64,000 nucleotides of DNA from Escallonia rubra (Eukaryota > Streptophyta > Magnoliopsida > Escalloniales > Escalloniaceae). The stretch is taken from contig JAVXUO010000518.1 of the NCBI GenBank assembly GCA_033065855.1, forward strand, positions 806,001-870,000, in the 5' to 3' direction. A model generated the notes under the pieces. It saw only the letters and a list, made by a program, of their open reading frames with translations. It was not told the DNA's origin and did not search any database. Of this stretch, positions 1 through 10,069 are shown one piece after another. Numbering within the stretch: position 1 is the stretch's first letter; every line of letters starts with the position of its first letter. Both the position numbers and the translations under genes were made by a program.

Positions 1-1302
1 TTCTCTTTGACTAGAAAGTGTAAGCGCAGAAAAGTATATTGCATATATTATTTGAACAATGATGGGAAAATATAGCAAAAACGATCATGTGACCAATGAA
101 TTATGCCTCTATTCAGTTCAGGCAGATTTTGACCAAAAAGACAAAATCAAAAGGGAATTAGCTGAAAAAGGAATTAAGATCTTTAAAATAAATGGTGGCA
201 GTAATCAGGGAAAATTTATATTTGGGTTTATGAAGTCAAACCTAAACTCCATCCATCCACGAGCTGCCGGAGCTGGGCTATAAATAGTAAAGCGAGGTGT
301 TCATGAACAACTTGTCGTTTGTTCGCTAATATTTTGTTTATGTTCATGAACGGTTTGTTTAATAACATATCAGTATACTCGATCACATTTTCTATGAAAA
401 CGTTTTATTTTCGTATAAGTATGAACACATTCTCCATGAAAACATTTTTTCTCATACTATATTTGAAGCCCAAAGCCCGAAGGAGCACTCAAATCTCAAA
501 GTCCAGATCCAGCCGAAAATCCTAAAACCTCTGTATCTCTTTCACCCCTCTATTTCTTGCAGCTGAACCTCCATTTTGAAGGCCTAATTAAATCTCTCTC
601 TCTCTCTCTCTCTTATTGAAAGTTAAATGAAAAAAACATAAACATATTTCTGTTTGGCTGAAACTCAATTTGTATACAGTGCCCAGTCCATGAGCAATAT
701 TGCAAGATCTTATTTTTACTCCCTCCCATTAAACCCTACTTCTAAATGGAAATCCACAAGACATATCCACGTCAGTTTCGGTCAAAAACGTTTGCAGGCT
801 CTCTTTCCTAATATGACGAGTGTAGTAACGTATGGGGGAAAGGAAAAAATTTGGCTGCTACCCAGGGTTGGAGGAATTTTCCTCCTACCCCTTATATAGC
901 GATAACCAATCGTCTCTAAATGTATCTAGTGACGCTAAAAAAGTGCTGCTAATAATTATCGCTGAAAGTGTTAGAAGAAAAGCCACTGGAAACATTTAGT
1001 GACTATTAATTATCACTATAAATGAGATTGGAGGAAGATTCCTACAATTCAGATAGGAGTCAAAATTTGTTCCGGGCGAAAATAGTCCTGTGCCAAGAAT
1101 CCTCTGGCCGTTTCTAATCTCTATTTCCTGGAACCACAGCTGTTTTGACATTTCTACATTATATCACCTGGAGTGGGGGTTACACAAGAACATTCTTTCC
1201 TGGCGTGAATTTTTTACGTGGTCTACGTTGAAGCAATCCAACTTTGAGCTTCTCTCAAATATTCTTAATGTGTTATATGGTGGAAAGGTCTTTCCAGCTT
1301 CC
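1..1302 (+). repeat. Upstream block of UGT copy A (shared with copies B and C)
   Basis: No gene is supported here. The sequence is homologous to the region before copy B (about 5576-7183) and before copy C (about 25900-27635): the same start, the same CT-rich microsatellite (about 592-613) and the same stretch ending in the TATA box. Block A lacks roughly 480 bp that B (6243-6730) and C keep between the CT run and the sequence at 617. It also carries an extra MITE at 843-1073. The short open frames inside are not conserved among the three blocks and are not called as genes. Confidence 0.75.
843..1073. mobile_element. MITE copy 1 (Mutator-like features) in promoter of UGT A
   Basis: The paralogous promoter B reads straight through this site (6940-6955), giving an empty site. 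The inserted unit starts GAAAAAATTTGGCTGC and ends AAAATTTGTTCC. It is flanked by imperfect 9 bp repeats, GGGGGAAAG (834-842) and GGGCGAAAA (1074-1082). A relative in the opposite orientation is at 5333-5575. It has no coding capacity. The roughly 9 bp duplication suggests a Mutator-derived MITE; the exact left edge is uncertain by one or two bases. Confidence 0.7.
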
Positions 1303-1310
1303 TATATAAA
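1303..1310 (+). promoter_or_regulatory. TATA box of UGT copy A
   Basis: TATATAAA in the context CCTATATAAAGC. Plant start sites usually lie about 30 bp downstream, here about 1333-1343. The ATG at 1322 would then lie outside the transcript, which supports 1439 as the true start codon. Confidence 0.75.
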
Positions 1311-1438
1311 GCTTTGCATGTATGCATTACTGTTGCAGAAAGAAAACTAGCTCTAGCTTCTCCTCGATCTCTCTCTTTCTCATCTCACCTCTATCAGTTA
1401 TTGCTTTTGAGGGACTGCTACTTACAGCAAAACCAAAC

Positions 1439-2869
1439 ATGGGTCAGCTTCATGTGGTGTTCTTTCCACTGATGGCCCATGGCCACATGATACCAGCTCT
1501 AGACATGGCCAAACTATTCGCTTCACGCGGCTTAAAAACAACCATCATCACCACCCATCTCAATGCCCCCGTCTTCAGCAAGACAGTCGAAAGAAGCAAA
1601 AGTTTGGGGATGGAAATGGGCCTCCGTGTCATCAAGTTCCCGACAGTGGAGGCGGGTTTGCCCGAGGGATGCGAGAGTGCTGATCAACTCACTTCAGATG
1701 ACTTGCTTTCCAAATTCATACAAGCCCTCAGCATGCTCGAAGAACAGCTCGAGCAAGTGCTACAAGAATGTCGTCCTAATTGCCTCGTTGCTGACATGTT
1801 TTTTCCTTGGGCTACTGATGTTGCAGCCAAGTTTGATATCCCAAGACTGGTTTTCCACGGAACGAGCTTTTTCGCACTATGTGCTATGGAAAGCTTGAGA
1901 ATTCACAAGCCCTACAAGAACGTGTCTTCTGATTCCGAACCCTTTGTCTTGCCTGATCTTCCACACGAGATAAAGTTAATTAAAAAGCAAGTGTCTGAGT
2001 TTTTAACCGAAGAGCCTGAAACACAATTTTCCAAATTGTCAAGTCAAATGAGTGAGTCAGAGCTGAGAAGCTATGGAGTTGTTGTAAACAGCTTCTATGA
2101 GCTTGAACCTGATTACGCTGATCACTATAGGGAGGTCTTAAAGAGGAAGGCGTGGCATATCGGGCCAATTTTACTATGCAATAGAAGTGCTGAAGACAAA
2201 GCAGAAAGGGGAAAGAAAGCTTCCGTTGATGAAGATGACTGTTTGAAGTGGCTGGACTCCAAAAAACCAAACTCAGTGTTATATGTTTGTTTTGGAAGTA
2301 TGGCAACGTTTACCACTTCTCAATTGTATGAAATGGCAATGGGGCTTGAAGCTTCGGAACAACAATTCATTTGGGTTGTGAGGAGAGGAAAGGAGGAAGA
2401 AGAAGAAGAGAAGTGGCTGCCGGGAGGATTTGAGGAGAGAGTGAAAGATAGAGGCTGGATCCTAAGAGGGTGGGCGCCCCAAGTTTTGATTCTCAATCAT
2501 GAAGCTGTTGGCGGCTTTGTGACTCATTGCGGGTGGAACTCAACACTGGAAGGAGTATGTGCCGGCGTGCCTATGGTAACCTGGCCAGTGTTTGGGGAGC
2601 AGTTCTATAACGAGAAGTTAATCACAGATGTTTTGAGAACTGGTGTTGCTATTGGTTCGAAGGAATGGAACAGATTGACCAGTGACGGGGTGAAAAGGGA
2701 AGCCATAGAGAACGCAGCGAAGCAGATAATGGTGGGCTCAGAAGCAGCGAAAGGAAGAGCTCGCGCCAAGGAGTTGAAGGAAAAGGCAAGGCAGGCTGTT
2801 GAAGAAGGCGGATCATCGTACTATGATTTGAATGCTCTGTTTGAAGCTCTGAGGTCCTATCGCTCTTGA
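1439..2869 (+). CDS. UGT73-type UDP-glycosyltransferase, copy A (intact)
   Basis: Intronless family 1 glycosyltransferase of 476 residues, expected to transfer a sugar from a UDP-sugar to a small hydrophobic acceptor in the cytosol. The start MGQLHVVFFP is shared with F1 and B; an upstream in-frame ATG at 1322 probably precedes the transcription start. Catalytic His16 lies in MAHGHMIP and its likely partner Asp119 in LVADMFFPW. The 44-residue PSPG motif is residues 345-388 (2471-2602), with HCGWNS in the middle and a final Gln, the usual sign of UDP-glucose preference. Differences from B and C include a longer Glu run before KWLP, LPGGFEE for LPEGFEE, DRGWILRG for DRGLILRG, and GEQ for AEQ at the motif end. 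The family closest by eye is UGT73 (flavonoid or coumarin glucosyltransferase-like); the acceptor is unknown. Confidence 0.93.
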   Translation: MGQLHVVFFPLMAHGHMIPALDMAKLFASRGLKTTIITTHLNAPVFSKTVERSKSLGMEMGLRVIKFPTVEAGLPEGCESADQLTSDDLLSKFIQALSMLEEQLEQVLQECRPNCLVADMFFPWATDVAAKFDIPRLVFHGTSFFALCAMESLRIHKPYKNVSSDSEPFVLPDLPHEIKLIKKQVSEFLTEEPETQFSKLSSQMSESELRSYGVVVNSFYELEPDYADHYREVLKRKAWHIGPILLCNRSAEDKAERGKKASVDEDDCLKWLDSKKPNSVLYVCFGSMATFTTSQLYEMAMGLEASEQQFIWVVRRGKEEEEEEKWLPGGFEERVKDRGWILRGWAPQVLILNHEAVGGFVTHCGWNSTLEGVCAGVPMVTWPVFGEQFYNEKLITDVLRTGVAIGSKEWNRLTSDGVKREAIENAAKQIMVGSEAAKGRARAKELKEKARQAVEEGGSSYYDLNALFEALRSYRS

Positions 2870-2949
2870 GGGAAGGAATTAAAATCACCTTTAATTTGAT
2901 ACGTTTCCTTGTTCTTCTGCTTGTTTGTACACATCAGGTTTCTTACAAG

Positions 2950-3595
2950 TCCTTCAATTTGATTCTTGTACTAAATTTTTCCCTCATCGTCAGTGAGCAA
3001 TAGTATTTTTACAAACATTAGCCCAAGAAAGCACATAAATCTTGGGGAAAAGTTAGTAAATCTATTAGTCTACTAACTTTTGGCTAAAATTATGTCATAT
3101 ATATCGCTAAAATGGAAGCAACTCGACAAAATTTCCAATCAAAATATTGTAAATTCTCACGTTGTGAACATGTTTATTCTTCGATCATTTGTCTACCTTG
3201 CCGTCAACCCAAAGCTCAATGAGTTTGTTGGGGGATCGTATCCCATCTTAGGTACGATCTTAATTACGAAACTGTTTTCATTCGAAAAAATTATGACGAG
3301 AGAGATCATTAATATTCAACAAGTAGAACCTCCTACCAGGAGTCTGTATATAACCCTCTTACCACTGCTAATCTCAATTTCTTGGAACCCTCTGCATGCA
3401 GTGTAGACATTTCAACCTACTTAACTGAAATTGACAATAAAAAAAAAGTCATATTTGACCTTAATCTGCTTCCATACAAGATGAAATTAATCTCCATTCA
3501 CATGTTCATGTGGTCTATGTTAAAGAAATTGATGTCCAACTCTCACTTTCTGGCATGTCATATGCTGGAAAGGTCTTCACCACCCCAAGTATTTA
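2950..3595 (+). repeat. Orphan copy of the UGT D upstream region
   Basis: Homologous to 29300-29915, the stretch between UGT C and UGT D, for about 640 bp. Matching landmarks include CAACCCAAAGCTCAATG and TGCTGGAAAGGTCTTCACC. Similarity stops at about 3588, just before the point where D has its TATA box (29933), so no D-type gene follows. This marks a deleted or never-completed copy of D behind copy A. Confidence 0.75.
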
Positions 3596-4110
3596 ACCCC
3601 TCATCCACAAGTATTTAACTCCAAATCCCCTATTTTTCTAATTTCCCACATGGGCTTTCCCTTATTGCTTAATATTAGGAACAAAGGTCGAAAAGTTCAA
3701 AGGCCCAGCAAAAATTAACAAACCCAAGAGCAAGAGTCGCAACTCGCAAGCAAACGTATAGGCTCTGTTTTCTCACAAAGAGCATAACAAGAACACAGGT
3801 ACGACTAGAGGGTTAAAAAAAGCAAATTATCACATACATCCTTAAATAAAAAAAAAGAATAAAAAAAAAAACAGAATTTAAAGAAGAACGTTTGACCTGG
3901 CATATTACTCCTGATCTTTTTTTTTTCTCCTTATAATATTAAAATATACCAAAAACAAGTGTCAACTGCAAAATTGTGAACCAGTGACCATCCCTTCACT
4001 CGCCGATAGCTACCGACCACACCCCCAGTTTGTAGATTTGAAAGTAGTGGAAACTTGGAACGGAAGAATGACTTTACAAGTCGAGCATCGAGGATGAAGA
4101 TAGCTAGAGA
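3596..4110. other. Intergenic, no gene seen
   Basis: AT-rich sequence with several A and T homopolymer runs (3840-3950). I see no open frame, RNA gene or transposon end that I can support. Confidence 0.6.
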
Positions 4111-4654
4111 CCAGGGGTTAAAAGCTGTTCATAGGTGTACACCTTCCAACTTGAAGCAGACAGCTTATTATATCTCGCATGGAGTCAAAACATCAGGCAT
4201 ACTTCCATGTACTTCTTTGCCTTGTCAATGACCTTTGTGTTCCAGTCAGCCTAGACTAAAACGCGTACATTACTCACATCAGGCCAAAAAGTTGTGGGAT
4301 CACCACGAACAAGAACATTCCATCACCTAACAAAATGTACTTCTAGGTAATTGCCCCAAAACATGACGAGTGCACTAACGTATTAGCGTTTGGCTGGTTG
4401 AAGAGCCCAGACATTTTGCGCCTCAGGACTGCTCTGATTTTTTTGGAAACCTCGTCCACAAACTTGCATACAGAAGTCGACTACCTTGGGCAATAAAATA
4501 ACCCTTTTCTTCCTCTTTGCTTTTTCTTCAACGATTATTGCCTATAGACATACGTAGATCAATCATTTAAGCCCAGTAGTCTCTTCCTCTGTCTTCGATT
4601 CAACTATATCAGTGTTTTGCTTTAAGGCTTGCCACTTGACTTGACAAAACCAAC
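4110..4654 (+). repeat. Upstream block of UGT F1, shared with UGT E
   Basis: Homologous to 18713-19273 in front of UGT E, including the stretch around AGCTTATTATATCTCGCATG and the leader before MGQLHVL. This ties the truncated F1 gene and the broken E gene to one duplicated ancestor. The likely core promoter lies near TTGCCTATAGACATACG (about 4539), where E has TTGCCTATATACATACG. Confidence 0.75.
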
Positions 4655-4936
4655 ATGGGTCAGCTTCATGTGTTGTTCTTCCCAATGATGGCTCATGGCC
4701 ACATGATACCAATGTTGGACATGGCCAAACTATTTGCTTCACGGGGCGTGAAAGCTACCATAATCACCACTCCTGTCAATGCGCCTGCCTTCACCAAGAC
4801 AATTGAAAGAATCAAACATAAAAATTCGGGTATCGAAATTGGTCTTCGCGTCATCAAGTTTCCAGCAGTGGAGGTTGGTTTGCCTGAGGGATGCGAGAGC
4901 CTTGATCAGGTCCCTTCGAGCGCAATGATACCCAAT
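4655..4936 (+). pseudogene. UGT copy F1, 3'-truncated UGT73 pseudogene
   Basis: The first ~94 codons of a UGT73-type enzyme are clean: MGQLHVLFFPMMAHGHMIP with the catalytic His, then the conserved GLPEGCES segment. Homology to UGT E stops inside ATACCCAA at about 4927-4934. The following sequence instead matches the start of the upstream block of UGT C (about 25540 onward), so the open frame runs on for about 20 unrelated codons to a stop at 4999. The catalytic Asp and the whole UDP-sugar motif are absent, so it cannot encode an active enzyme. The shared CCCAA at the junction suggests a microhomology-mediated deletion. Confidence 0.9.
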
Positions 4937-5332
4937 TTCATCCTACTTTACTCAAACAGTTGTAGGCTTCCAAATTATTGTCCAGACCCAGCTCTTTAAA
5001 AAGGGTGTTTTCACTGTAGACGTTTTCGTATACAAATCCTTTTTGGAAAGTGAGATCCAGTGCTGCCTAGTCCTTCCATCTCAATAGTTTCTCCGGACGT
5101 AAATGATAAGACTCACTTGCTCTGTTCCTTCATAATTGGTGAATTCAGGGACTGTAATTATGCAGGAAAGGGACTAATAGATGATAGAAACACGGGAATT
5201 AATAGCTGCACTTCATTTTCCATAATTTACACTCCAACTGTGTCACTAATGCATTCAGAAACAAATTTTTTATGACCTTTAATGGTACGTATTTTCTTTT
5301 TGACCAGAAAGCGTAAGCGCAGAAAAGTATAT

Positions 5333-5575
5333 GAACAAACTTTGGTTCCTATCCGGGTTGTAAGAATCTTCTTCCAACTCCGTGTATAGTGACAATTAAT
5401 AGTCGCTAAATGTTTCTAGTGACTTGTTTTCTAACACTTTCAGAAACAATTATTAGCAGCACTTTTTAGCGTCACTAAATAAAAGTCATTAAAAATATTT
5501 AGAGACAATTGATTGTCGCTATATAGGGGGTAGGAGGAAGATTCCTCAAATTATGGTAGCAGCCAAATGTTTTCC
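5333..5575. mobile_element. MITE copy 2 with 9 bp target duplication
   Basis: Flanked by perfect 9 bp direct repeats AAAGTATAT at 5324-5332 and 5576-5584. Copy A near base 35 shows the empty site with a single AAAGTATAT. The reverse complement starts GGAAAACATTTGGCTGC and matches the element at 843-1073. A 9 bp duplication and terminal inverted similarity point to a Mutator-like MITE. Confidence 0.8.
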
Positions 5576-6207
5576 AAAGTATATTGCATATATTATTTGA
5601 ACAGTGATGGGAAAATACTGCAAAAACGATCACGTGACCAATGAATTATGCCTCTATTCAGTTCAGACAGATTTTGACCAAAAAGACAAAATCAAAAGGT
5701 AATTAGCTGAAAAAGGAATTAAGATCTTTAAAATAAATGGTGGCAGTAATCAGGGAAAATTTATACTTCGTATTTGGGTTTATGAAGTCAAACCTAAACT
5801 CCATCCATCCACGAGCTAGGCTATAAATAATAAAGCGAGGTGTTTATGAACAACTTGTTGTTTGTTCGCTAATATTTTGTTCATGTTCAGTTTGTATAAT
5901 AAATGAACCGGATATGAACGATTTATTTGAGATTGTTTGTTGAATGTGTTGAGCTTGAACACTGCAAATGACTCGTGAATATGTTCATGAACGGTTTGTT
6001 CAATAACATATTAGTATACTCGAACATTCTCTATGAAAACATTTTTTTTTCCATATGAGTATGAACACATTCTCTATGAAAACATTTTTTCTCATACTAT
6101 ATTTGAAGCCCAAAGGCGCGCTCAAATCTCAAAAGTCCAAATCTAGCCGAAAATTCTAAAACCTCTGTATCTCTTTCACCCTTCTATTTCTTGCATCTGA
6201 ACCTCCA

Positions 6208-6246
<39 letters not shown>

Positions 6247-6875
6247 AACACACACCGTATAGCCATGGCGATGTTCACGCTTCATATGAGCAGTACTATA
6301 TTTCTGATCGTAGGTCTTGGTCTCTACCTATATGGTGGCAATCTTCGTCAACCTCCAAAAATTTGTCCAAGATCCGCCAATATTAATGGTAGCTTTATCT
6401 CTCTGATTTTGTCGATTAGGCAATGACATGGTCACAAGCTCAACCATTACGTGTCGAGGCATGAGCCATGCGAAATCTTCAGCAAATGTTTGTTGATTCT
6501 TTATCTTAGTTTCAATCAAATTCTTGAGTGATTGAGATTCTAAAAGGTATAACCTGAGATGTGGGATTTGGTTTTAGTTTTAAGAACAAAAAACCAAGTA
6601 GTTCGAGTTCGGTTCTTCTGTACAACTAAACGAACAAACGAGCGAAGCCAAATTTTTTGTGAAACGATTCACGAACTGAGTATCAATATCAATTTTCATT
6701 ATTAAATGAACAAGAGCCAACTTCAAACATATTGAAAGTTAAATGAAAAAAACATAAACATATTTCTGTTTGGCTCAAACTCAATCCGTATACGGCACCA
6801 GTCCATGAGCAATATTGCAAGATCTTATTTTTACTCCCTCCCATTAAACCCTACTTCTAATGGAAATCCACAAGA

Positions 6876-6881
6876 CACGTG
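6876..6881. promoter_or_regulatory. G-box (CACGTG) in promoter of UGT B
   Basis: CACGTG in the context AAGACACGTGCACGTC, about 300 bp upstream of the TATA box. The matching positions in A (about 763) and C (about 27383) do not have CACGTG. A bZIP or bHLH binding role is inferred only from the motif. Confidence 0.45.
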
Positions 6882-7183
6882 CACGTCACTTCCGGTCAAC
6901 AACGTTTGCAGACTCTCTTTCCTAACATGACGAGTGCAGTAACGTATGGGCGAAAATAGTCCTGTGCCAAGAATCCTCTGGCCGTTTCTAACCTAATCTC
7001 TGTTTCCTGGAACCATGCACAGCGGTTCTGACATTTCTACATTATCACCTGGAGCGGGGGTTACAAAAGAGAATTCTTTCTTGGCGTGAATTTTTGACGT
7101 GGTCTACGTTAAAGCAATCCAACTTTGAGCTTCTCTCAAATATTCTTAATGTGTTATACGGTGGAAAGGTCTTTCCAGCTTCC

Positions 7184-7191
7184 TATATAAA
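7184..7191 (+). promoter_or_regulatory. TATA box of UGT copy B
   Basis: TATATAAA in the same context as copy A (CCTATATAAAGC). The expected transcription start is about 7214-7224, downstream of the in-frame ATG at 7203. Confidence 0.75.
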
Positions 7192-7319
7192 GCTTTGCAT
7201 GTATGCATTATTGTTGCAGAAAGAAAACTAGCTCTAGCTTCTCCTCGATCTCTCTCTTTCTCATCTCACCTCTATCAGTTATTGCTTTTGAGCGACTGCT
7301 ACTTACAGCAAAACCAAAC

Positions 7320-8747
7320 ATGGGTCAGCTTCATGTGGTGTTCTTTCCACTGATGGCCCATGGCCACATGATACCAGTTCTACACATGGCCAAACTATTC
7401 GCTTCACGTGGCGTAAAAACAACCATCATCACCACCCGTCTCAATGCCCCCGTCTTCGCCAAGACAGTTGAAAGAAGCAAAAGTTTGGGGATGGAAATGG
7501 GCCTCCGTGTCATCAAGTTCCCGACAGTGGAGGTGGGTTTGCCCGAGGGATGCGAGAGCGCTGATCAGCTCACTTCAGATGACTTGCTTTCCAAATTCGT
7601 ACAAGCCCTCAGCATGCTCGAAGAACAGCTCGAGCAAGTGCTACAAGAGTGTCGTCCTAATTGCCTCGTTGCTGACATGTTTTTTCCTTGGGCTACTGAT
7701 GTTGCAGCCAAGTTTGATATCCCAAGACTGGTTTTCCACGGAACGAGCTTTTTCGCACTATGTGGTATGGAAAGCTTGAGAATTCACAAGCCCTACAAGA
7801 ACGTGTCTTCTGATTCCGAACCCTTTGTCTTGCCTGATCTTCCACACGAGATAAAGTTAACTAAAAAGCAAGTGTCTGAGCTTTTAACCGAAGAGCCTGA
7901 AACACAATTTTCCAAATTGTCAAGTCAAATGAGTGAGTCAGAGCTGAGAAGCTATGGAGTTGTTGTAAACAGCTTCTATGAGCTTGAACCTGATTATGCT
8001 GATCACTATAGGGAGGTCTTAAAGAGGAAGGCGTGGCATATCGGGCCAATTTTACTATGCAATAGAAGTGCTGAAGACAAAGCAGAAAGGGGAAAGAAAG
8101 CTTCCGTCGATGAAGATGACTGTTTGGAGTGGCTGGACTCCAAAAAACCAAACTCAGTGTTATATGTTTGTTTTGGAAGTATGGCAACATTTACCACTTC
8201 TCAATTGTATGAAATGGCAATGGGGCTTGAAGCTTCGGAACAACAATTCATTTGGGTTGTGAGGAGAGGAAAGGAGGAAGAAGAAGAGAAGTGGCTGCCG
8301 GAAGGATTTGAGGAGAGAGTGAAAGATAGAGGCTTGATCCTAAGAGGGTGGGCGCCCCAAGTTTTGATTCTCAATCATGAAGCTGTTGGCGGCTTTGTGA
8401 CTCATTGCGGGTGGAACTCAACACTGGAAGGAGTGTGTGCCGGCGTGCCTATGGTAACCTGGCCAGTGTTTGCGGAGCAGTTCTATAACGAGAAGTTAGT
8501 CACAGAGGTTTTGAGAACTGGTGTTGCTGTTGGTTCGAAGGAATGGAACAGATTGACCAGTGACGGGGTGAAAAGGGAAGCCATAGAGAACGCAGTGAAG
8601 CAGATAATGGTGGGCTCAGAAGCTGCGGAAAGAAGAGCTCGCGCCAAGGAGTTGAAGGAAAAGGCCAGGAAGGCTGTTGAAGAAGGCGGATCATCGTACT
8701 CTGATTTGAATGCTCTGTTTGAAGCACTGAGGTCCTATCGCTCTTGA
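7320..8747 (+). CDS. UGT73-type UDP-glycosyltransferase, copy B (intact)
   Basis: Intronless, 475 residues, nearly identical to copy A and presumably a cytosolic small-molecule glucosyltransferase. Catalytic His16 (MAHGHMIP) and Asp119 (LVADMFFPW) are present. PSPG is residues 344-387 (8349-8480), ending AEQ as is usual. The start is placed at MGQLHVVF; the in-frame ATG at 7203 lies between the TATA box and the expected transcription start. One oddity is His22 in VLHMAKLF, where every other copy in the window has Asp (LDMAKLF or LDMAR or VDMAR). The A and B coding regions and about 120 bp of 3' flank are very similar, then diverge at about 8857, so the duplication is fairly recent. Confidence 0.93.
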   Translation: MGQLHVVFFPLMAHGHMIPVLHMAKLFASRGVKTTIITTRLNAPVFAKTVERSKSLGMEMGLRVIKFPTVEVGLPEGCESADQLTSDDLLSKFVQALSMLEEQLEQVLQECRPNCLVADMFFPWATDVAAKFDIPRLVFHGTSFFALCGMESLRIHKPYKNVSSDSEPFVLPDLPHEIKLTKKQVSELLTEEPETQFSKLSSQMSESELRSYGVVVNSFYELEPDYADHYREVLKRKAWHIGPILLCNRSAEDKAERGKKASVDEDDCLEWLDSKKPNSVLYVCFGSMATFTTSQLYEMAMGLEASEQQFIWVVRRGKEEEEEKWLPEGFEERVKDRGLILRGWAPQVLILNHEAVGGFVTHCGWNSTLEGVCAGVPMVTWPVFAEQFYNEKLVTEVLRTGVAVGSKEWNRLTSDGVKREAIENAVKQIMVGSEAAERRARAKELKEKARKAVEEGGSSYSDLNALFEALRSYRS

Positions 8748-8968
8748 GGGAAGGAATTAAAATCACCTTTAATTTGATACATGTCCTTGTTCTTCTGCTT
8801 GCTTATACACATCGGGTTTCTTACAAGTTTTTCAATTTGATTCATGTACTAAATTTTTGTTGAAGAATGATTCAAACCTGGATAAGGTTTTTCTTTTGTA
8901 GTTTGAATAAGTCTTGCGAGTTCATATTTCTTTTCTATTTCGTCCAGATTTGGTGCTTAAATGTTTGT

Positions 8969-9062
8969 GTCATGTTTCTCTTACGTAATATTTGCATACG
9001 CATATATGTTTTTTTTAGTTCTTTTAAATTGTAAGTTGAAAGAACAACGAGTATATTGTATT
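8969..9062 (+). repeat. Left arm of a long inverted repeat around the CACTA-type element
   Basis: The arm reads TAATATTTGCATACGCATAT onward through TTGTAAGTTGAAAGAACAAC. It aligns to the reverse complement of 11814-11911 over roughly 90 bp with scattered mismatches. The arms lie outside the CACTA ends and its AAC target duplications. Confidence 0.55.
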
Positions 9063-9639
9063 ACAGTACCGGTTGAGGATTTGAAAGAAAAGCTTAAAGA
9101 ACACACAAAGCTAGCGGCGGCACTGTAACCACTACAAGGAATAAGGTTTTTAACGATAGGAAAATCAGTCGCTAAAAGTTTGAAATCCGTCGTTAAACCT
9201 TTTACCAAAGGAAATACCGTCGCTAAAAGTCCTTTGTATAAAAGCCCGTTACTTAAAGTTTTGCGACGGAATTATAAAATCCGTCGTCTAATATAGAATT
9301 TTTTGTGACGGATTTGATATAAATTAGCGACGGAATATCTGTTGCTAATTCTATTCTACGTATATTAATTTATTTTCTTTTTTTGTGAAATTAGCGACGG
9401 AATAAATAAATTGGATTTTTAACGACATAAAAGGTTATAATTAAGTACGCTTTTAGCGACGGAATTAATCCGTCCTTAAAAGTCATTTTTTAATGTCCAA
9501 ACCTGTAATAAAAAATTCAATCCTCAACCTAATTAAAATATGGTTAATCAGGACTAATTATGGCTAATTATAGCCAGTGCTGGAACCACGATGAGATTCC
9601 AGGGGGTGCTAAGAATATCGCGTTAACCTAATTAACCTA

Positions 9640-10035
9640 AATTCAATGCATAATCAACAATCTCAATTTCGACACCTCATATAGGATGTCGATATGGTGT
9701 CCGATACGTGTCCGACACCCCCGGACACTTGTCCGACACTTACGACACGTGCTACCGACACGTGTCTGACACCTCCGTCAACAATCTCAATTCTCAAATG
9801 CGCAATGTAATAAAAATTAATAAAAATCACATATTCAATCCAATTGGGTCCCATTCTCTGTCAACAATCTCAATATCTCAAATGCTCAAATGCACGATTA
9901 ACAATCTAAAATCATCAATTAACAACCTAAAATCATCAATCAATAATCACAATTTTCAAATGCACAATTAACAACCTAAAATTATCAAAGTTCAAATAAC
10001 ACAAAATTGTTCAAAATGCACATATCCGATGCGAT
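9640..10035. repeat. Internal tract with GTGTCCGACAC repeats, shared with the element in UGT E
   Basis: A run of CGACACGTGTC / GTGTCCGACAC motifs (9690-9780) is followed by repeated AACAATCTAAAATCATCAAT-like units (9895-9990). The whole tract is the reverse complement of about 21470-22050 in the element that splits UGT E, so the two elements belong to one lineage in opposite orientation. Confidence 0.75.
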
Positions 10036-10069
10036 TAATTTAATTTAGGATTTAATTAGGACTCATAGT

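Larger units (their letters stand above)
4935..7183 (+). repeat. Upstream block of UGT copy B
   Basis: Homologous to the upstream blocks of A (1-1302) and C (25545-27635), joined at its left edge to truncated F1. It carries a MITE at 5333-5575 and a long CT microsatellite (about 6212-6243). Nearby it keeps a 480 bp piece (about 6243-6730) also present before C but lost before A. No gene is supported. Confidence 0.75.

Noticed and set aside
1450-2888. Several minus-strand and alternate-frame ORFs over the UGT genes (also at 7331-8766, 27782-29217, 30101-31513)
   Set aside because: They recur at the same places in each copy and are shadows of the real coding frame with no domain of their own.
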